This document shows, piece after piece, positions 1-8,347 of a stretch of 64,000 nucleotides of DNA. How positions within the stretch are numbered: position 1 is the first letter of the stretch; each line of letters begins with the position of its first letter. Source of the stretch: Saccharomonospora xinjiangensis XJ-54. Its GTDB lineage: Bacteria > Actinomycetota > Actinomycetes > Mycobacteriales > Pseudonocardiaceae. The stretch is from contig NZ_JH636049.1 of NCBI RefSeq assembly GCF_000258175.1, positions 892,982 to 956,981 on the forward strand, given 5' to 3'. A program made the translations under genes and the position numbers. Under the pieces are notes generated by a model, which was not told the DNA's origin, did no database searches, and worked only from the letters and a program-made list of their open reading frames with translations.

Positions 1-455
1 GCGTACAGCCCGCCGCGCAACACGGCCCAGCCGATCTCACCGAGCGCGATGTCGAGCGGCCCCAGCGGTGTGCTGAGCGCGGCCTCGTAGGTCTTGTCGT
101 AGCGGAACTTGAAGAACACCCCGTACGTCGCGTCGAACACGGCGCCGTTCATGGCCGAGGCGGCCAGTAGGGCGGGAGCCACGAACGCCACGTAGCTCAT
201 CGTGCCGCCACCCGGTCCGGTGACCTCGGGCACGAGCTGCCCGAAACCGACCCGGAACGCGAGCAGGTAGAACAGCGGCTCGAAGACCCCGGAGACGAAC
301 ACCAGCCACGCACGGGAGTAGACCAGTGCCGACCTCTCGATGAGAGCGCTCGCCCTGCCCGCGTAGAGCGAGGGCGGCAGGATCCGCAGCAGCAGCCCGC
401 CGGACCTGCGCCCGGGGACACGCACCCCAGCGGCCGCGTTTTCGGTGACCACCAT
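1..455 (-). CDS. ABC-2 type transporter permease (5' part, cut by window edge)
   Basis: Second membrane subunit of a drug/lipid-type ABC exporter. The gene reads leftward from ATG at 455 and runs off the window at position 1, giving about 151 residues. I translated it by hand: a charged N-terminal segment is followed by a first hydrophobic span with the motif FYLLAFRVGFGQ and then SYVAFVAPALLAASAM. The neighbouring permease has matching motifs (LYLLAMGVGFGSQ and SYVQYVAPALLVAGAM). Both belong to the ABC-2/NodJ-DrrB family. It starts 3 bases beyond the stop of that permease, so the two are translationally coupled, and the pair presumably works as a heterodimer with the ATPase at 1286-2242. Substrate is unknown. 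Confidence 0.85.
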   Translation of the reverse strand, partial: MVVTENAAAGVRVPGRRSGGLLLRILPPSLYAGRASALIERSALVYSRAWLVFVSGVFEPLFYLLAFRVGFGQLVPEVTGPGGGTMSYVAFVAPALLAASAMNGAVFDATYGVFFKFRYDKTYEAALSTPLGPLDIALGEIGWAVLRGGLY

Positions 456-458
456 CGC

Positions 459-1289
459 CTACACCACCAGCCTTCGGTAGAAGAAGTGCCGGGCGAGCAG
501 GCCGCCGACGGCGAACAGCGCCACGAGCACCGCCGCGTGGCCGAGTGCGGGAAGCAGGTCCAGCCCGCCGAGGGTCACGCCACGGGCGAGTTCGTTGCCG
601 TGCCACAACGGCGAGATCCACGCGAGCCACCTCAGCGCGAGCGGGATCTCCGAGACGGGGAAGAACGTTCCCGCGAACAGCACCATGGGGATGACGACGA
701 ACCGGAACAGCGCCGCGAAGCGGGTGCCCTCGTCGTAGGTCGTGGCGGCGAACGCCGTCACCGGGGCGGCGCAGGCCAGGCCGGTGGCCACGCCGACGAT
801 CGCCGCGACGACGACGCCGGGGCCGGTCCAGGCGCCGAAGAACGCCGCCACCACCGCGTACACCACCACGGCGAGTACGCTGCGCAGCCCGATCCAGAGG
901 AAATGGGCGCCCAGCACCTGGCCCGGCGTGATGGGCGTCGCGGTGATCGACAGGTAGTCCTTCTGCCACTTGAAGCCCGACAGCACCGGGTAGGAGGACT
1001 CACCGACCGCCAACTGCATGGCTCCGGCCACCAGTAGGGCAGGCGCGACGTACTGCACATAGGACACCCCGCCCGTGAGTGCCCCCGGCTCGACCTGCGA
1101 GCCGAATCCGACTCCCATCGCCAGTAGGTAGAGCAACGGCTGCAACCCCGACGAGTACAAATTGGACGTCCAGTATCTGCGATACCAGGCCCACTGTCCC
1201 TCGACGCGCAGCCAGGCACCCCGCCACGCACCGACGACGCGGACCTCGGACCGGACGGTGCTCACGAGCGGCCGTTCGGTGGTGGTCAT
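459..1289 (-). CDS. ABC-2 type transporter permease
   Basis: Membrane subunit of a DrrB/NodJ-type ABC exporter, 276 residues from the ATG at 1289. The start is chosen because it forms an ATGA overlap with the stop of the ATPase gene; the longer open frame upstream is spurious. About six hydrophobic spans are visible, beginning with LYLLAMGVGFGS, and the protein ends in a basic RRLVV tail. It is the middle gene of an ATPase-permease-permease operon, and its paralogue follows after 3 bases. Such operons export antibiotics, glycolipids or polysaccharide precursors; nothing here fixes the substrate. Confidence 0.88.
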   Translation of the reverse strand: MTTTERPLVSTVRSEVRVVGAWRGAWLRVEGQWAWYRRYWTSNLYSSGLQPLLYLLAMGVGFGSQVEPGALTGGVSYVQYVAPALLVAGAMQLAVGESSYPVLSGFKWQKDYLSITATPITPGQVLGAHFLWIGLRSVLAVVVYAVVAAFFGAWTGPGVVVAAIVGVATGLACAAPVTAFAATTYDEGTRFAALFRFVVIPMVLFAGTFFPVSEIPLALRWLAWISPLWHGNELARGVTLGGLDLLPALGHAAVLVALFAVGGLLARHFFYRRLVV

Positions 1290-2242
1290 TCGATCAGGCT
1301 CCTGCCGGTGAGACGCAGGAAGACGTCCTCCAGCGTGCTGCGGCGCACCAGGCTCGACACGGGACGCACACCCCGCGAGTGGCACTTCTCCAGTGCCGCC
1401 TCCCCCGAATCGGTGTAGACGAGGATGCGGTCGGGCAGCACCTCGATGCGCTCGCCGAGATCGCTGACGACGGCGACCGCCTGCTCGTGTTCCGCCTTCG
1501 GCATCCGCAATTCCAGCACCTCCCGCGTCGAGTAACGCGAGATGAGGTCGGCAGGTGAGCCCTCCGCCACGATCCGGCCGCCGTCCATGACGACGAGGCG
1601 GTCGCACAGCTGTTCCGCCTCGTCCATGTAGTGCGTGGTGACGAGCAGGGTGACCCCCTGCGACTTGAGACGGAACAGCTTGTCCCACAACAAATGCCGA
1701 GCCTGCGGGTCGAGCCCCGTTGTGGGTTCGTCGAGCAGCAGCAGTTCCGGCTCGTTGACGAGCGAGCGGGCGATGGTGAGCCTGCGCTTCATTCCACCGG
1801 ACAGCGACTCGACCTCGGCATCGGCCTTGTCCACGAGCTGCGCGAAGTCGAGCAGCTCCTCCGCCTTCGCCCTCGCGCTCGCTCGCGACAGTCCGAAGTA
1901 GCGGCCGTACACCTGGAGGTTCTGCCGCACCGTGAGTTCCTGATCGAGGTTGTCCTGCTGCGGCACCACACCCAGCCTCGCCCGGATGCGCGGGCCTTCC
2001 CTGTCGGGGTCCATCCCGAGTACCGAAAGCCGCCCTCCCGATCGAGGGGACGTCGAGGCGATCATGCGCATCGTGGAGGACTTGCCCGCGCCGTTCGGCC
2101 CGAGGAATCCGAACGCCTCACCCCTGCGCACATTAAGGTCGATACCTCGCACCGCCTCGAAGTCACCGAAGCGCTTGACCAGTCCCTCGGCCAGTACGAG
2201 GGCGTCTCCCTCGGTCTCCTGCGGTCTGCTGTCGTCCGACAC
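1286..2242 (-). CDS. DrrA-type ABC transporter ATP-binding protein
   Basis: Cytoplasmic ATPase that powers the two ABC-2 permeases encoded downstream. From GTG 2242 it has 318 residues: Walker A GPNGAGKSS, Q-loop, signature LSGGMKRRL, Walker B LLLLDEPTTGLD, and a C-terminal extension typical of the DrrA/NodI family. A longer frame reaches 2374, but those residues do not resemble the family N-terminus and would cover the spacer after the GntR gene, so GTG 2242 is preferred; no strong ribosome site is visible there. The gene lies 73 bases downstream of the GntR stop, so read-through from the regulator gene is possible. Confidence 0.88.
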   Translation of the reverse strand: MSDDSRPQETEGDALVLAEGLVKRFGDFEAVRGIDLNVRRGEAFGFLGPNGAGKSSTMRMIASTSPRSGGRLSVLGMDPDREGPRIRARLGVVPQQDNLDQELTVRQNLQVYGRYFGLSRASARAKAEELLDFAQLVDKADAEVESLSGGMKRRLTIARSLVNEPELLLLDEPTTGLDPQARHLLWDKLFRLKSQGVTLLVTTHYMDEAEQLCDRLVVMDGGRIVAEGSPADLISRYSTREVLELRMPKAEHEQAVAVVSDLGERIEVLPDRILVYTDSGEAALEKCHSRGVRPVSSLVRRSTLEDVFLRLTGRSLIE

Positions 2243-2315
2243 GACGGCAACACTGCCAGAAAACACCGACAGGATTAAAGCGATTTCGAGCCGCCGTGAC
2301 ACCACACAGCGGAAC

Positions 2316-3062
2316 TCAACCCCGATCGGGCACCCGCGCCCTGATACCTCGGAAATGCTCGTCAACCGCCGCACGCAGAGCCGCCTCGTCCCTGGCGCGG
2401 AGAGCTTCCAGGATCGCCCTGTGCCTGCGGGCGGTCAGTTGCGGTGTGTCATCCGCCCTGGGGAGTTCGGCGTCGAGAGTGTTGAAAACCCGCCAGAACA
2501 CGCGGAGCAGGTCGAGGACGAGTCCGTTGCCGAGCGGCCGGTAGAGGATCTCGTGGAATCGCCAGTCCGCCTCGGGCGCGTACCTGCCCTGCCCGGCTTC
2601 CTCCTCCATCGTGACCACCGTCGCGGTCAGCGCGTCGAGGTCGATCCGGTCGTAGACGCCGAGAACCCGATCGACGAGCCCGGTCTCCAGGACCTCCCGC
2701 ACTTCGAGCAGATCACGGATGTCGGTGTAGTCGCCCCGCAGCGACAACGCTCCCCTGAACGCCAGTCCCGCTTCGAGACCGGTGAGCGGCACGGAACCGA
2801 CGTACGTGCCGTAGCCGTGGCGGATATCGACGATGCCGACAGCCTCCAGCGCCTTCATCGCCTCCCTGAGCGGGTGTCTGCTGACGTCGAGTTCCTTCAT
2901 CAGCTCGACCTCGGTGGGCAGCGGCGCACCCGGCGCGAGCCCGCGCTCGACGATGAGACGCTTGATCGCATCCTGGAGCGCCCTCTGGTTGGCGCGGGCT
3001 CCCTGCCTGCGCCCGCCCGCCGTCGAGGTTGTCACGGCAGCCGAGTCTAGAGGTTCACCCAT
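2316..3062 (-). CDS. GntR/FadR-family transcriptional regulator
   Basis: One-component regulator of 248 residues. The N-terminal winged helix has the typical LPTEVELMKELDVSRHPLRE recognition region at about residues 50-70. A C-terminal all-helical FCD ligand domain follows, with the metal/ligand residues DxxFH-type (DWRFHEILY), AxxxRHRAILEAL and VDEHFRG. It is divergent from the MFS transporter/aldolase pair, and a perfect 20-base inverted repeat sits just before that transporter, so it very likely represses sugar-acid uptake. FCD regulators usually bind sugar acids or organic acids. The ATG at 3062 is 81 bases from the operator edge. Confidence 0.9.
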   Translation of the reverse strand: MGEPLDSAAVTTSTAGGRRQGARANQRALQDAIKRLIVERGLAPGAPLPTEVELMKELDVSRHPLREAMKALEAVGIVDIRHGYGTYVGSVPLTGLEAGLAFRGALSLRGDYTDIRDLLEVREVLETGLVDRVLGVYDRIDLDALTATVVTMEEEAGQGRYAPEADWRFHEILYRPLGNGLVLDLLRVFWRVFNTLDAELPRADDTPQLTARRHRAILEALRARDEAALRAAVDEHFRGIRARVPDRG

Positions 3063-3142
3063 GGTGGCCCCGCACCCTTACCGAAGTCCGCCCTGCCCTC
3101 GAACCTTGCATTCGCCGTCCCTCCGGGGCTACGGTACCCGCC

Positions 3143-3162
3143 GACATAGGACATCCTATGTC
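3143..3162. promoter_or_regulatory. GntR-type operator, perfect inverted repeat
   Basis: Two perfect 9-base arms, GACATAGGA and TCCTATGTC, are separated by CA. The repeat lies between the divergent GntR gene and the MFS gene, 24 bases before the MFS start codon. Its position over the likely promoter or early leader of the transporter fits repression by the neighbouring FadR-type protein. The symmetry is seen; the regulator assignment is inferred from adjacency. Confidence 0.75.
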
Positions 3163-3186
3163 CGGTCTTCCACGGAGGTCCAGGTC

Positions 3187-4638
3187 ATGGCAACGACGCC
3201 GACGCCGCCCGATGTCCCCAACTCGTTCCGTCAGCTCAGTCGCTCCCAGCGCAAAGCGTTCTTCGCCGCCTGGCTCGGCTACCTGCTCGACGGCTTCGAC
3301 TTCATCCTCATCACCCTCGTCCTCACCGAGATCGCCGCCGACTTCGACCTCTCCCTGACCCAGGCGGCCACCCTCGTCTCCGCGGCGTTCGTGTCGCGCT
3401 GGCTCGGCGGGCTCGCGCTCGGCGCGATCGGCGACCGGTTCGGCCGCAAACCCGCGATGATCCTGGCGATCCTCGCTTTCTCGATCGGCAGCGCCCTGTG
3501 CGGTTTCGCCTGGGACTACTGGTCGCTGTTCCTCTTCCGCGCGATCGTCGGCATCGGCATGGCCGGTGAGTACGGGGCCAGCGCCACCTACGTCATGGAG
3601 TCCTGGCCGACGTCGATGCGCAATCGCGCCACGGGCTTCTTGCTGTCGGCCTACCCGATCGGGACGGTGCTCGCCGCCCTCGCGTACGAGGTCATCGTGC
3701 CTGCCGGGGGCTGGCGGTGGCTCTTCTACGCGGGCATCGTGCCGATCGCCCTCACCCTCTACCTGCGTCGTTCCCTGCCCGAGGCCGCCGAGTGGGAGGC
3801 CGAGGTCGGCGGACGCGCCGAGGCGACAACGTCGTCCGTGCTGTTCGCGCCCCACCGCCGCATCCCCAACATCGCTCTCGCGGTCGTGCTCTCCGGAGCA
3901 CTTGTGTTGATCTTCAGTCGGACCGGAGGTGGCGCCATCCCCTACCTGATCGTGCTCGCGGTGCTGTGTCTCGTGGCGTTCGCCGTGCAGCTCGCCGGAC
4001 GTCTGTGGCCGGTGATGATCGCGATCATGCTCACGGTCTTCTGCGCGTTCCTGTACTCGTGGCCGATCCAATCGCTGCTGCCCACCTATCTGAAGACCGA
4101 ACTCGGCTACGACGCGGGGCAGGTCTCCAACGCGCTGACGTGGGCAGGCCTCGGCTACGCGGCTGGGTCGTGCCTCGCCGGGATGGTCGGCGACCGGCTC
4201 GGCACCCGACGCGCCTACGTACTCGGCCTCTTCGTGTCACTGGCTTTCGTGTTCCCCGTGTTCGCCCTGCCTGCGGGCAACGTGGTGCTGCTGTGGGTGT
4301 TGCTGTTCGCCATGCAGGCCACCAGCCAGGGAATCTCGGGGCTGCTGCCCAAGTTCATCGGCGACCACTTCCCCACCCGGCTGCGTGCGGCCGGTCTCGG
4401 TTTCTCCTACAACGTCGGCGCGCTCGGCGGTGCCGTGGCACCGCTCGCGGGCGCCGCGATCGCCGAGGAATTCGGCAGTCTCGGCTCCGCGCTGACCACA
4501 CTCGCCGTGTCACTGACCGTCGTGGTGGCCCTCATCATCGGCCTCGACGTTCCCGCGCGGATCGGCCGCGCGCTGCGGGTGCCCTCCGACGCACCCGCAC
4601 TGTCCACACCGGAAAGGAAGGCAAGCAGTGGCTCCTGA
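3187..4638 (+). CDS. MFS transporter, sialate/sugar-acid:H+ symporter type
   Basis: Inner-membrane proton-coupled importer of 483 residues with about 12 spans. ATG 3187 is chosen because CGGAGGTC precedes it at proper spacing; the longer frame upstream crosses the operator. The motif GDRFGRKPAM after TM2 is the MFS signature, and TMs around LDGFDFILI and EYGASATYVMESWP resemble the NanT/SHS group of sialate and carboxylate carriers. The stop overlaps the downstream aldolase start by 11 bases, so carrier and enzyme are co-translated. The substrate is probably a sugar acid; sialic acid is possible but no other sialate genes are present. Confidence 0.85.
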   Translation: MATTPTPPDVPNSFRQLSRSQRKAFFAAWLGYLLDGFDFILITLVLTEIAADFDLSLTQAATLVSAAFVSRWLGGLALGAIGDRFGRKPAMILAILAFSIGSALCGFAWDYWSLFLFRAIVGIGMAGEYGASATYVMESWPTSMRNRATGFLLSAYPIGTVLAALAYEVIVPAGGWRWLFYAGIVPIALTLYLRRSLPEAAEWEAEVGGRAEATTSSVLFAPHRRIPNIALAVVLSGALVLIFSRTGGGAIPYLIVLAVLCLVAFAVQLAGRLWPVMIAIMLTVFCAFLYSWPIQSLLPTYLKTELGYDAGQVSNALTWAGLGYAAGSCLAGMVGDRLGTRRAYVLGLFVSLAFVFPVFALPAGNVVLLWVLLFAMQATSQGISGLLPKFIGDHFPTRLRAAGLGFSYNVGALGGAVAPLAGAAIAEEFGSLGSALTTLAVSLTVVVALIIGLDVPARIGRALRVPSDAPALSTPERKASSGS

Positions 4639-5563
4639 CCCCTCCCGGCGTCCGCACGGCGTCGTCCCCCCGCTCGTCACCCCGCTCGACGAACACGGGG
4701 ACGTGGACCGCGCCTCTCTCGAACGGCTGGTGTCCTTTCAGCTCGACGCCGGTGTGGACGGGCTGTTCGTCGGCGGGTCGAGCGGCGAGATCGCGCTGCT
4801 CGACACCGCGCAGCGCCGGGCGGCGATCGAGGTGGTGGCCGGTACGGCGGCGAAGGCCGTGCCGGTGCTCGCCGGTGCGATCGACACGGGAACGCGCAGG
4901 GTCGTCGAACACGCGCGGCAGGCCGCCGAACTCGGCGCCGACGCCGTGGTGGTCACCGCCCCGTTCTACGTAAGGCCAGGCACCGCCGAGATCGTCGATC
5001 ACTTCCGGCACGTCCACACGGCCGTGGACGTGCCGGTCGTGGCCTACGACATCCCCAGCGCCGTCCACGTCCCGCTGACCCCGGACATCGTGGCGCAACT
5101 GGCCGCCGAGGAACTGGTTGTGGCGCTGAAGGACTCCAGCGGCGACCTCGCCGCCTTCAGGGAGATTCTGCGGAGCACCGACCTGCCCGCTCTCACCGGT
5201 TCGGAGCTGTTCGCCGACACGGCTGTGCAGGTGGGCGCCTCGGGCATCGTGCCGGGGCTCGGCAATGTGGACCCGCACGGCTACGTGCGCCTCCACAGGG
5301 CTGCCCGCAACGGCGATCACCGCGCGGCGGCCGAGGAACAGGAGCGGCTCGCCAGGCTGTTCCGCATCATCTCCGTGGCCGACCGCTCCCGCATCGGCTT
5401 CACGGCCGGTGCGCTCGGTGCGTTCAAAGCCGCACTCGCGGTGCGCGGCGTCATCGCCAACCCCGCGACGAATCTGCCCCTGCGGCGACTCGACGACGAG
5501 GAGAAGCAGGAGATCGCGGCACTCCTCGATGAGGCAGGGCTCGGCAGGGTGGAAGCAGGCTGA
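4628..5563 (+). CDS. DapA/NanA-family class I aldolase
   Basis: TIM-barrel lyase/synthase of the dihydrodipicolinate synthase family, 311 residues. Visible are the carboxylate-binding GGSSGE at 49-54, the catalytic tyrosine in VAYDIP (Tyr140), the Schiff-base lysine in VALKDSSGD (Lys168) and GASGIVPGLGN. The SSG in place of the TTG of true DapA, together with the coupled MFS gene and GntR regulator, favours a catabolic aldolase (N-acetylneuraminate, keto-deoxy sugar acid or similar) over lysine synthesis. The start is GTG 4628, preceded by GGAAAGGAAGG and overlapping the transporter stop. Confidence 0.85.
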   Translation: MAPDPSRRPHGVVPPLVTPLDEHGDVDRASLERLVSFQLDAGVDGLFVGGSSGEIALLDTAQRRAAIEVVAGTAAKAVPVLAGAIDTGTRRVVEHARQAAELGADAVVVTAPFYVRPGTAEIVDHFRHVHTAVDVPVVAYDIPSAVHVPLTPDIVAQLAAEELVVALKDSSGDLAAFREILRSTDLPALTGSELFADTAVQVGASGIVPGLGNVDPHGYVRLHRAARNGDHRAAAEEQERLARLFRIISVADRSRIGFTAGALGAFKAALAVRGVIANPATNLPLRRLDDEEKQEIAALLDEAGLGRVEAG

Positions 5564-5570
5564 GCACCGA

Positions 5571-5605
5571 GCAGGTGACCGGGCGGCTGTCGCCCGGTCA
5601 CCTGC
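5571..5605. terminator. Bidirectional hairpin terminator between aldolase and ndk
   Basis: A 15-base perfect stem (5571-5585 with 5591-5605, starting GCAGGTGACCGGGCG) closes the loop GCTGT. It sits in the 84-base gap between converging genes. There is no U tract, as is usual in actinobacteria. Confidence 0.75.
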
Positions 5606-5647
5606 CGACGGTGTCCTCCCGTGCGTTCGCGGCCTCGGCAGCCGTCG

Positions 5648-6058
5648 TCACAGGTTGGGGAACCACAGCTTCAGCTCACGCTCGGCCGACTCCGGCGAGT
5701 CGGAACCGTGCACGAGGTTGTACTGCGTCTCCAGGGCGAAGTCGCCGCGGATCGTGCCCGGCGTGGCCTTCTCGACCGGGTCGGTGCCGCCAGCCAGCTG
5801 GCGGAATGCGGCGATGGCACGCGGGCCTTCCACCGCGATGGCCACGAGAGGCCCCGACGTGATGAAGTCGAGCAGGTCGCCGTAGAACGGCTTGTCCTTG
5901 TGCTCGGCGTAGTGCTCCTCGGCCACCGAACGCTGCGCGACGCGCAGGTCCATGGCGGCGAGGCGCAGTCCCTTGCGCTCGATCCGGGCGACGACCTCGC
6001 CGACGAGACCACGCTCGACGCCGTCGGGCTTGACCAGGACCAGCGTGCGCTCACTCAC
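5648..6058 (-). CDS. ndk: Nucleoside diphosphate kinase
   Basis: Transfers the gamma phosphate of ATP to NDPs through a phosphohistidine. 136 residues, the usual bacterial length. The catalytic histidine is in NLVHGSDS (His117); the N-terminal RTLVLVKPD and the [13 protein letters not shown] region are family hallmarks. The start is GTG 6058, with AAGGAG 9 bases upstream. It is followed by a convergent aldolase gene and a strong hairpin. Corresponds to M. tuberculosis ndkA at the start of the conserved ndk-DUF4233-folC-valS series. Confidence 0.97.
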   Translation of the reverse strand: MSERTLVLVKPDGVERGLVGEVVARIERKGLRLAAMDLRVAQRSVAEEHYAEHKDKPFYGDLLDFITSGPLVAIAVEGPRAIAAFRQLAGGTDPVEKATPGTIRGDFALETQYNLVHGSDSPESAERELKLWFPNL

Positions 6059-6370
6059 GGTGCGTTACTCCTTCGGTGATGACGTGCGAGAAGAGGGCCG
6101 AACTCGGACCCCCGGTGTGCGCAGCCTAACGGGACCGCGGTCGCGCACCGTGTTCCGGGCGCCGCACCCGATCGGTTCGTCTCGGCACGGGAACGTTCTC
6201 ACTGACTCGTTCACGCCAAACCTCGTGGGCGGTGTTGACACTCGCTTCCACTCGATTCGACGACCGAGTGACTCCGTTGCCTCAGTGGCCCACGACCTCA
6301 GCCGGGGTGCGTACACAAACTGCGAACACGCGTGCAGGAACTGCGGACACGGTGTGCCAGGGGTGTCAGG
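6059..6370. other. 312-base intergenic region upstream of ndk
   Basis: No supportable gene. It should hold the ndk promoter on the minus strand, but I see no convincing -35/-10 pair. A weak 6-base hairpin (CACTCG at 6249-6254 with CGAGTG at 6265-6270) lies in the middle; it may end transcription from the folC-DUF4233 operon, whose last stop is at 6371. Confidence 0.5.
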
Positions 6371-6808
6371 TCAGCGGTCGGCTTGCCCGCTCGGTTGCTG
6401 GCTGGCCAGACGACCCTCGGCCATGCGGCGGGCGACATCGCGGCGCAGCCACATCAGCCAGCCCCACACCGCCAGGAACAGCACGCCGATGACCGTCACC
6501 CACGGCAGCGTCACGACGAAGGCCACCAGGACGACGTTGAGGGCGAGGATGACCCAGATCGACCAGGAGAACCTCAGCAGCGCGCTGCACGCGAGCAATG
6601 CCACGGCGATACCGCCCACCGTCCAGCCCTGGACGCTCTCCAGCCCGTCGCCGAGCTGAGCGACCACCGGCAACGCGAGCCCGACGACGATGGCCTCCAG
6701 CACCAGCGTCCCGGCCTGCACCCCGCGAAAACCCTTCATCGGGTCCTTCGCGGGTGGCGCAGGTGTGCCCGAGGCCGCCTGCTCGCCCCGCGAGGCTGAC
6801 TCACTCAT
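6371..6808 (-). CDS. DUF4233 membrane protein
   Basis: Small integral membrane protein, 145 residues, of unknown function, found almost always directly after folC in actinobacteria. A polar N-terminus of about 25 residues is followed by four hydrophobic spans and a basic tail (WLRRDVARRMAEGRLA). Its ATG overlaps the folC stop (ATGA at 6808), so it is translated from the folC message. The family name rests on position and on the FRGVQAGTLVLEAIVVGLALP start of the first span. Equivalent to Rv2446c. Confidence 0.85.
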   Translation of the reverse strand: MSESASRGEQAASGTPAPPAKDPMKGFRGVQAGTLVLEAIVVGLALPVVAQLGDGLESVQGWTVGGIAVALLACSALLRFSWSIWVILALNVVLVAFVVTLPWVTVIGVLFLAVWGWLMWLRRDVARRMAEGRLASQQPSGQADR

Positions 6809-8283
6809 GCTGGCTCCTTGCCGAACAACGTGCGGGCCTCTCCCGCCGTGACCACCGATCCCGTGACGAGAACGCCGCCGCCCGACACCGGCTCCTCGGG
6901 GTCCTCCGGCTGCTCGACGAGGGCCACCGCGGTCTCGATGGCGGCGTCGAGACGGGGTTCCACGGTGACGCGTTCCTCACCGAAGACACCGACGGCGAGC
7001 GTGGCGAGTTCGTCCACCGGCATGGCTCTCGGCGACGAGTTGCGGGTGACGACGAGGTCGGACACCACGGGTTCGAGGGCTTCGAGGATTCCGGCCGCGT
7101 CCTTGTCCGCCATCACACCGACCACGGCGGCGAGCCTGCGGAATGCGAACTCCTCGTCGAGCGTGCTGGCGAGTGCGGCGGCGCCGTGTGGGTTGTGTGC
7201 CGCGTCGAGCAGTACGGTCGGCGCCGCCTTGACCCGTTCCAGCCTGCCGGGGGTTGCCACGGAGGCGAATGCCTCACGCACCGCGTCCACCACGAGTTTG
7301 CGGTCCTTGCCCGCGCCGAAGAACGCCTCGACGGCGGCGAGTGCCAGTGCCGCGTTGGCTGCCTGGTGCAGACCGTGCAGGGGAAGGAACACCTCGTCGT
7401 ACACGCCGCCGAGCCCCTGGAGGTTGAGCAGTTGCCCTCCGACGGCGACGTCGCGGCTCAACACGCCAAACTCGCTGCCTGCCCTGGCGACGGCGGCGTC
7501 CACCTCGACCGCCCTTTCGAGCAGGACCCGCTCGGCGTCGGGCTGCTGCTCGGCCAGCACGGCGACGCCGCCGGGCTTGATGATCCCGGCCTTCTCCCCC
7601 GCGATCGACCGGAGGTCGTCCCCGAGATAGTCGGTGTGGTCGAAGCCGATGGGCGTGATCACGGAGATCTGGGCTTCGGCGATGTTGGTGGCGTCCCAGC
7701 GGCCACCCATCCCCGCCTCCAGCACCGCGACCTCGACGGGAGCGTCGGCGAACGCGGCGAAGGCCATGCCGGTGAGCACCTCGAACTTGCTCATCCTCGG
7801 CTCGTTCTCACCCGCCGCGTCGTCCACCATCGACACGAACGGTTCGATGTCGCGGTAGGTGCCGACGTACTTCTCAGCCGAGACGGGCGCGCCGTCGATA
7901 CTGATCCGCTCGGTGACCAGTTGCAGGTGGGGACTGGTGTACCGGCCGACTCGAAGCCCGAGGTGGCTGAGCAGCGCCTCGATCATCCGCGCCGTCGAGC
8001 TTTTGCCGTTGGTGCCGGCCACGTGGATCACCGGGTACGCGCGGTGAGGATCACCGAGGAGGTTCGCCAGCGTGGAGATCCGCGTCAGTGACGGCGCGAT
8101 CTTCGTCTCGGGCCAGCGGCGGTTGAGTTCGGCCTCCACAGCCAGCAGTTCCCTGCGTGCCTCGGAATCGATCGCGGCCTCATCGACCGGCTCGGCATCG
8201 ATCTCGTCGTCCGGCAACGGACCGGCGATGAAGTTCTCCCCCTGCGACAGTTCCGGAGGAAACTCCTGGTCGTCGGACGGCAC
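6805..8283 (-). CDS. folC: Bifunctional folylpolyglutamate/dihydrofolate synthase
   Basis: Adds glutamate to dihydropteroate and extends the folate polyglutamate tail in the cytosol. 492 residues from GTG 8283, which has GAGGGAG upstream; the longer frame to 8364 would overlap the divergent methyltransferase and is rejected. The Mur-ligase core is clear: P-loop HVAGTNGKSS, the LVTERI folate-binding stretch, FDHTDYLG, and LDAAHNPHG in the C-terminal domain. An acidic N-terminal extension of about 45 residues (SQGENFIAG to AIDSEARRE) precedes the catalytic core. Co-translated with DUF4233. Confidence 0.95.
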   Translation of the reverse strand: MPSDDQEFPPELSQGENFIAGPLPDDEIDAEPVDEAAIDSEARRELLAVEAELNRRWPETKIAPSLTRISTLANLLGDPHRAYPVIHVAGTNGKSSTARMIEALLSHLGLRVGRYTSPHLQLVTERISIDGAPVSAEKYVGTYRDIEPFVSMVDDAAGENEPRMSKFEVLTGMAFAAFADAPVEVAVLEAGMGGRWDATNIAEAQISVITPIGFDHTDYLGDDLRSIAGEKAGIIKPGGVAVLAEQQPDAERVLLERAVEVDAAVARAGSEFGVLSRDVAVGGQLLNLQGLGGVYDEVFLPLHGLHQAANAALALAAVEAFFGAGKDRKLVVDAVREAFASVATPGRLERVKAAPTVLLDAAHNPHGAAALASTLDEEFAFRRLAAVVGVMADKDAAGILEALEPVVSDLVVTRNSSPRAMPVDELATLAVGVFGEERVTVEPRLDAAIETAVALVEQPEDPEEPVSGGGVLVTGSVVTAGEARTLFGKEPA

Positions 8284-8347
8284 GCACTCTCCCTCACAAC
8301 TCGCGGTGACACCACCGAGTCTACGTCGCCGCCGATACGCTGACCGC

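Noticed and set aside
37..969. Long plus-sense or alternate-frame reading frames opposite the real genes (for example 37-969, 11431-14109, 57262-60303, 60322-63459)
   Set aside because: They are high-GC shadow frames: Arg/Gly/Pro/His-rich, no domains, and fully overlapped by well-supported genes on the other strand or frame.
2243..2374. N-terminal extension of the DrrA-type ATPase
   Set aside because: The 44 extra residues do not resemble ABC proteins and would overlap the end of the GntR gene.
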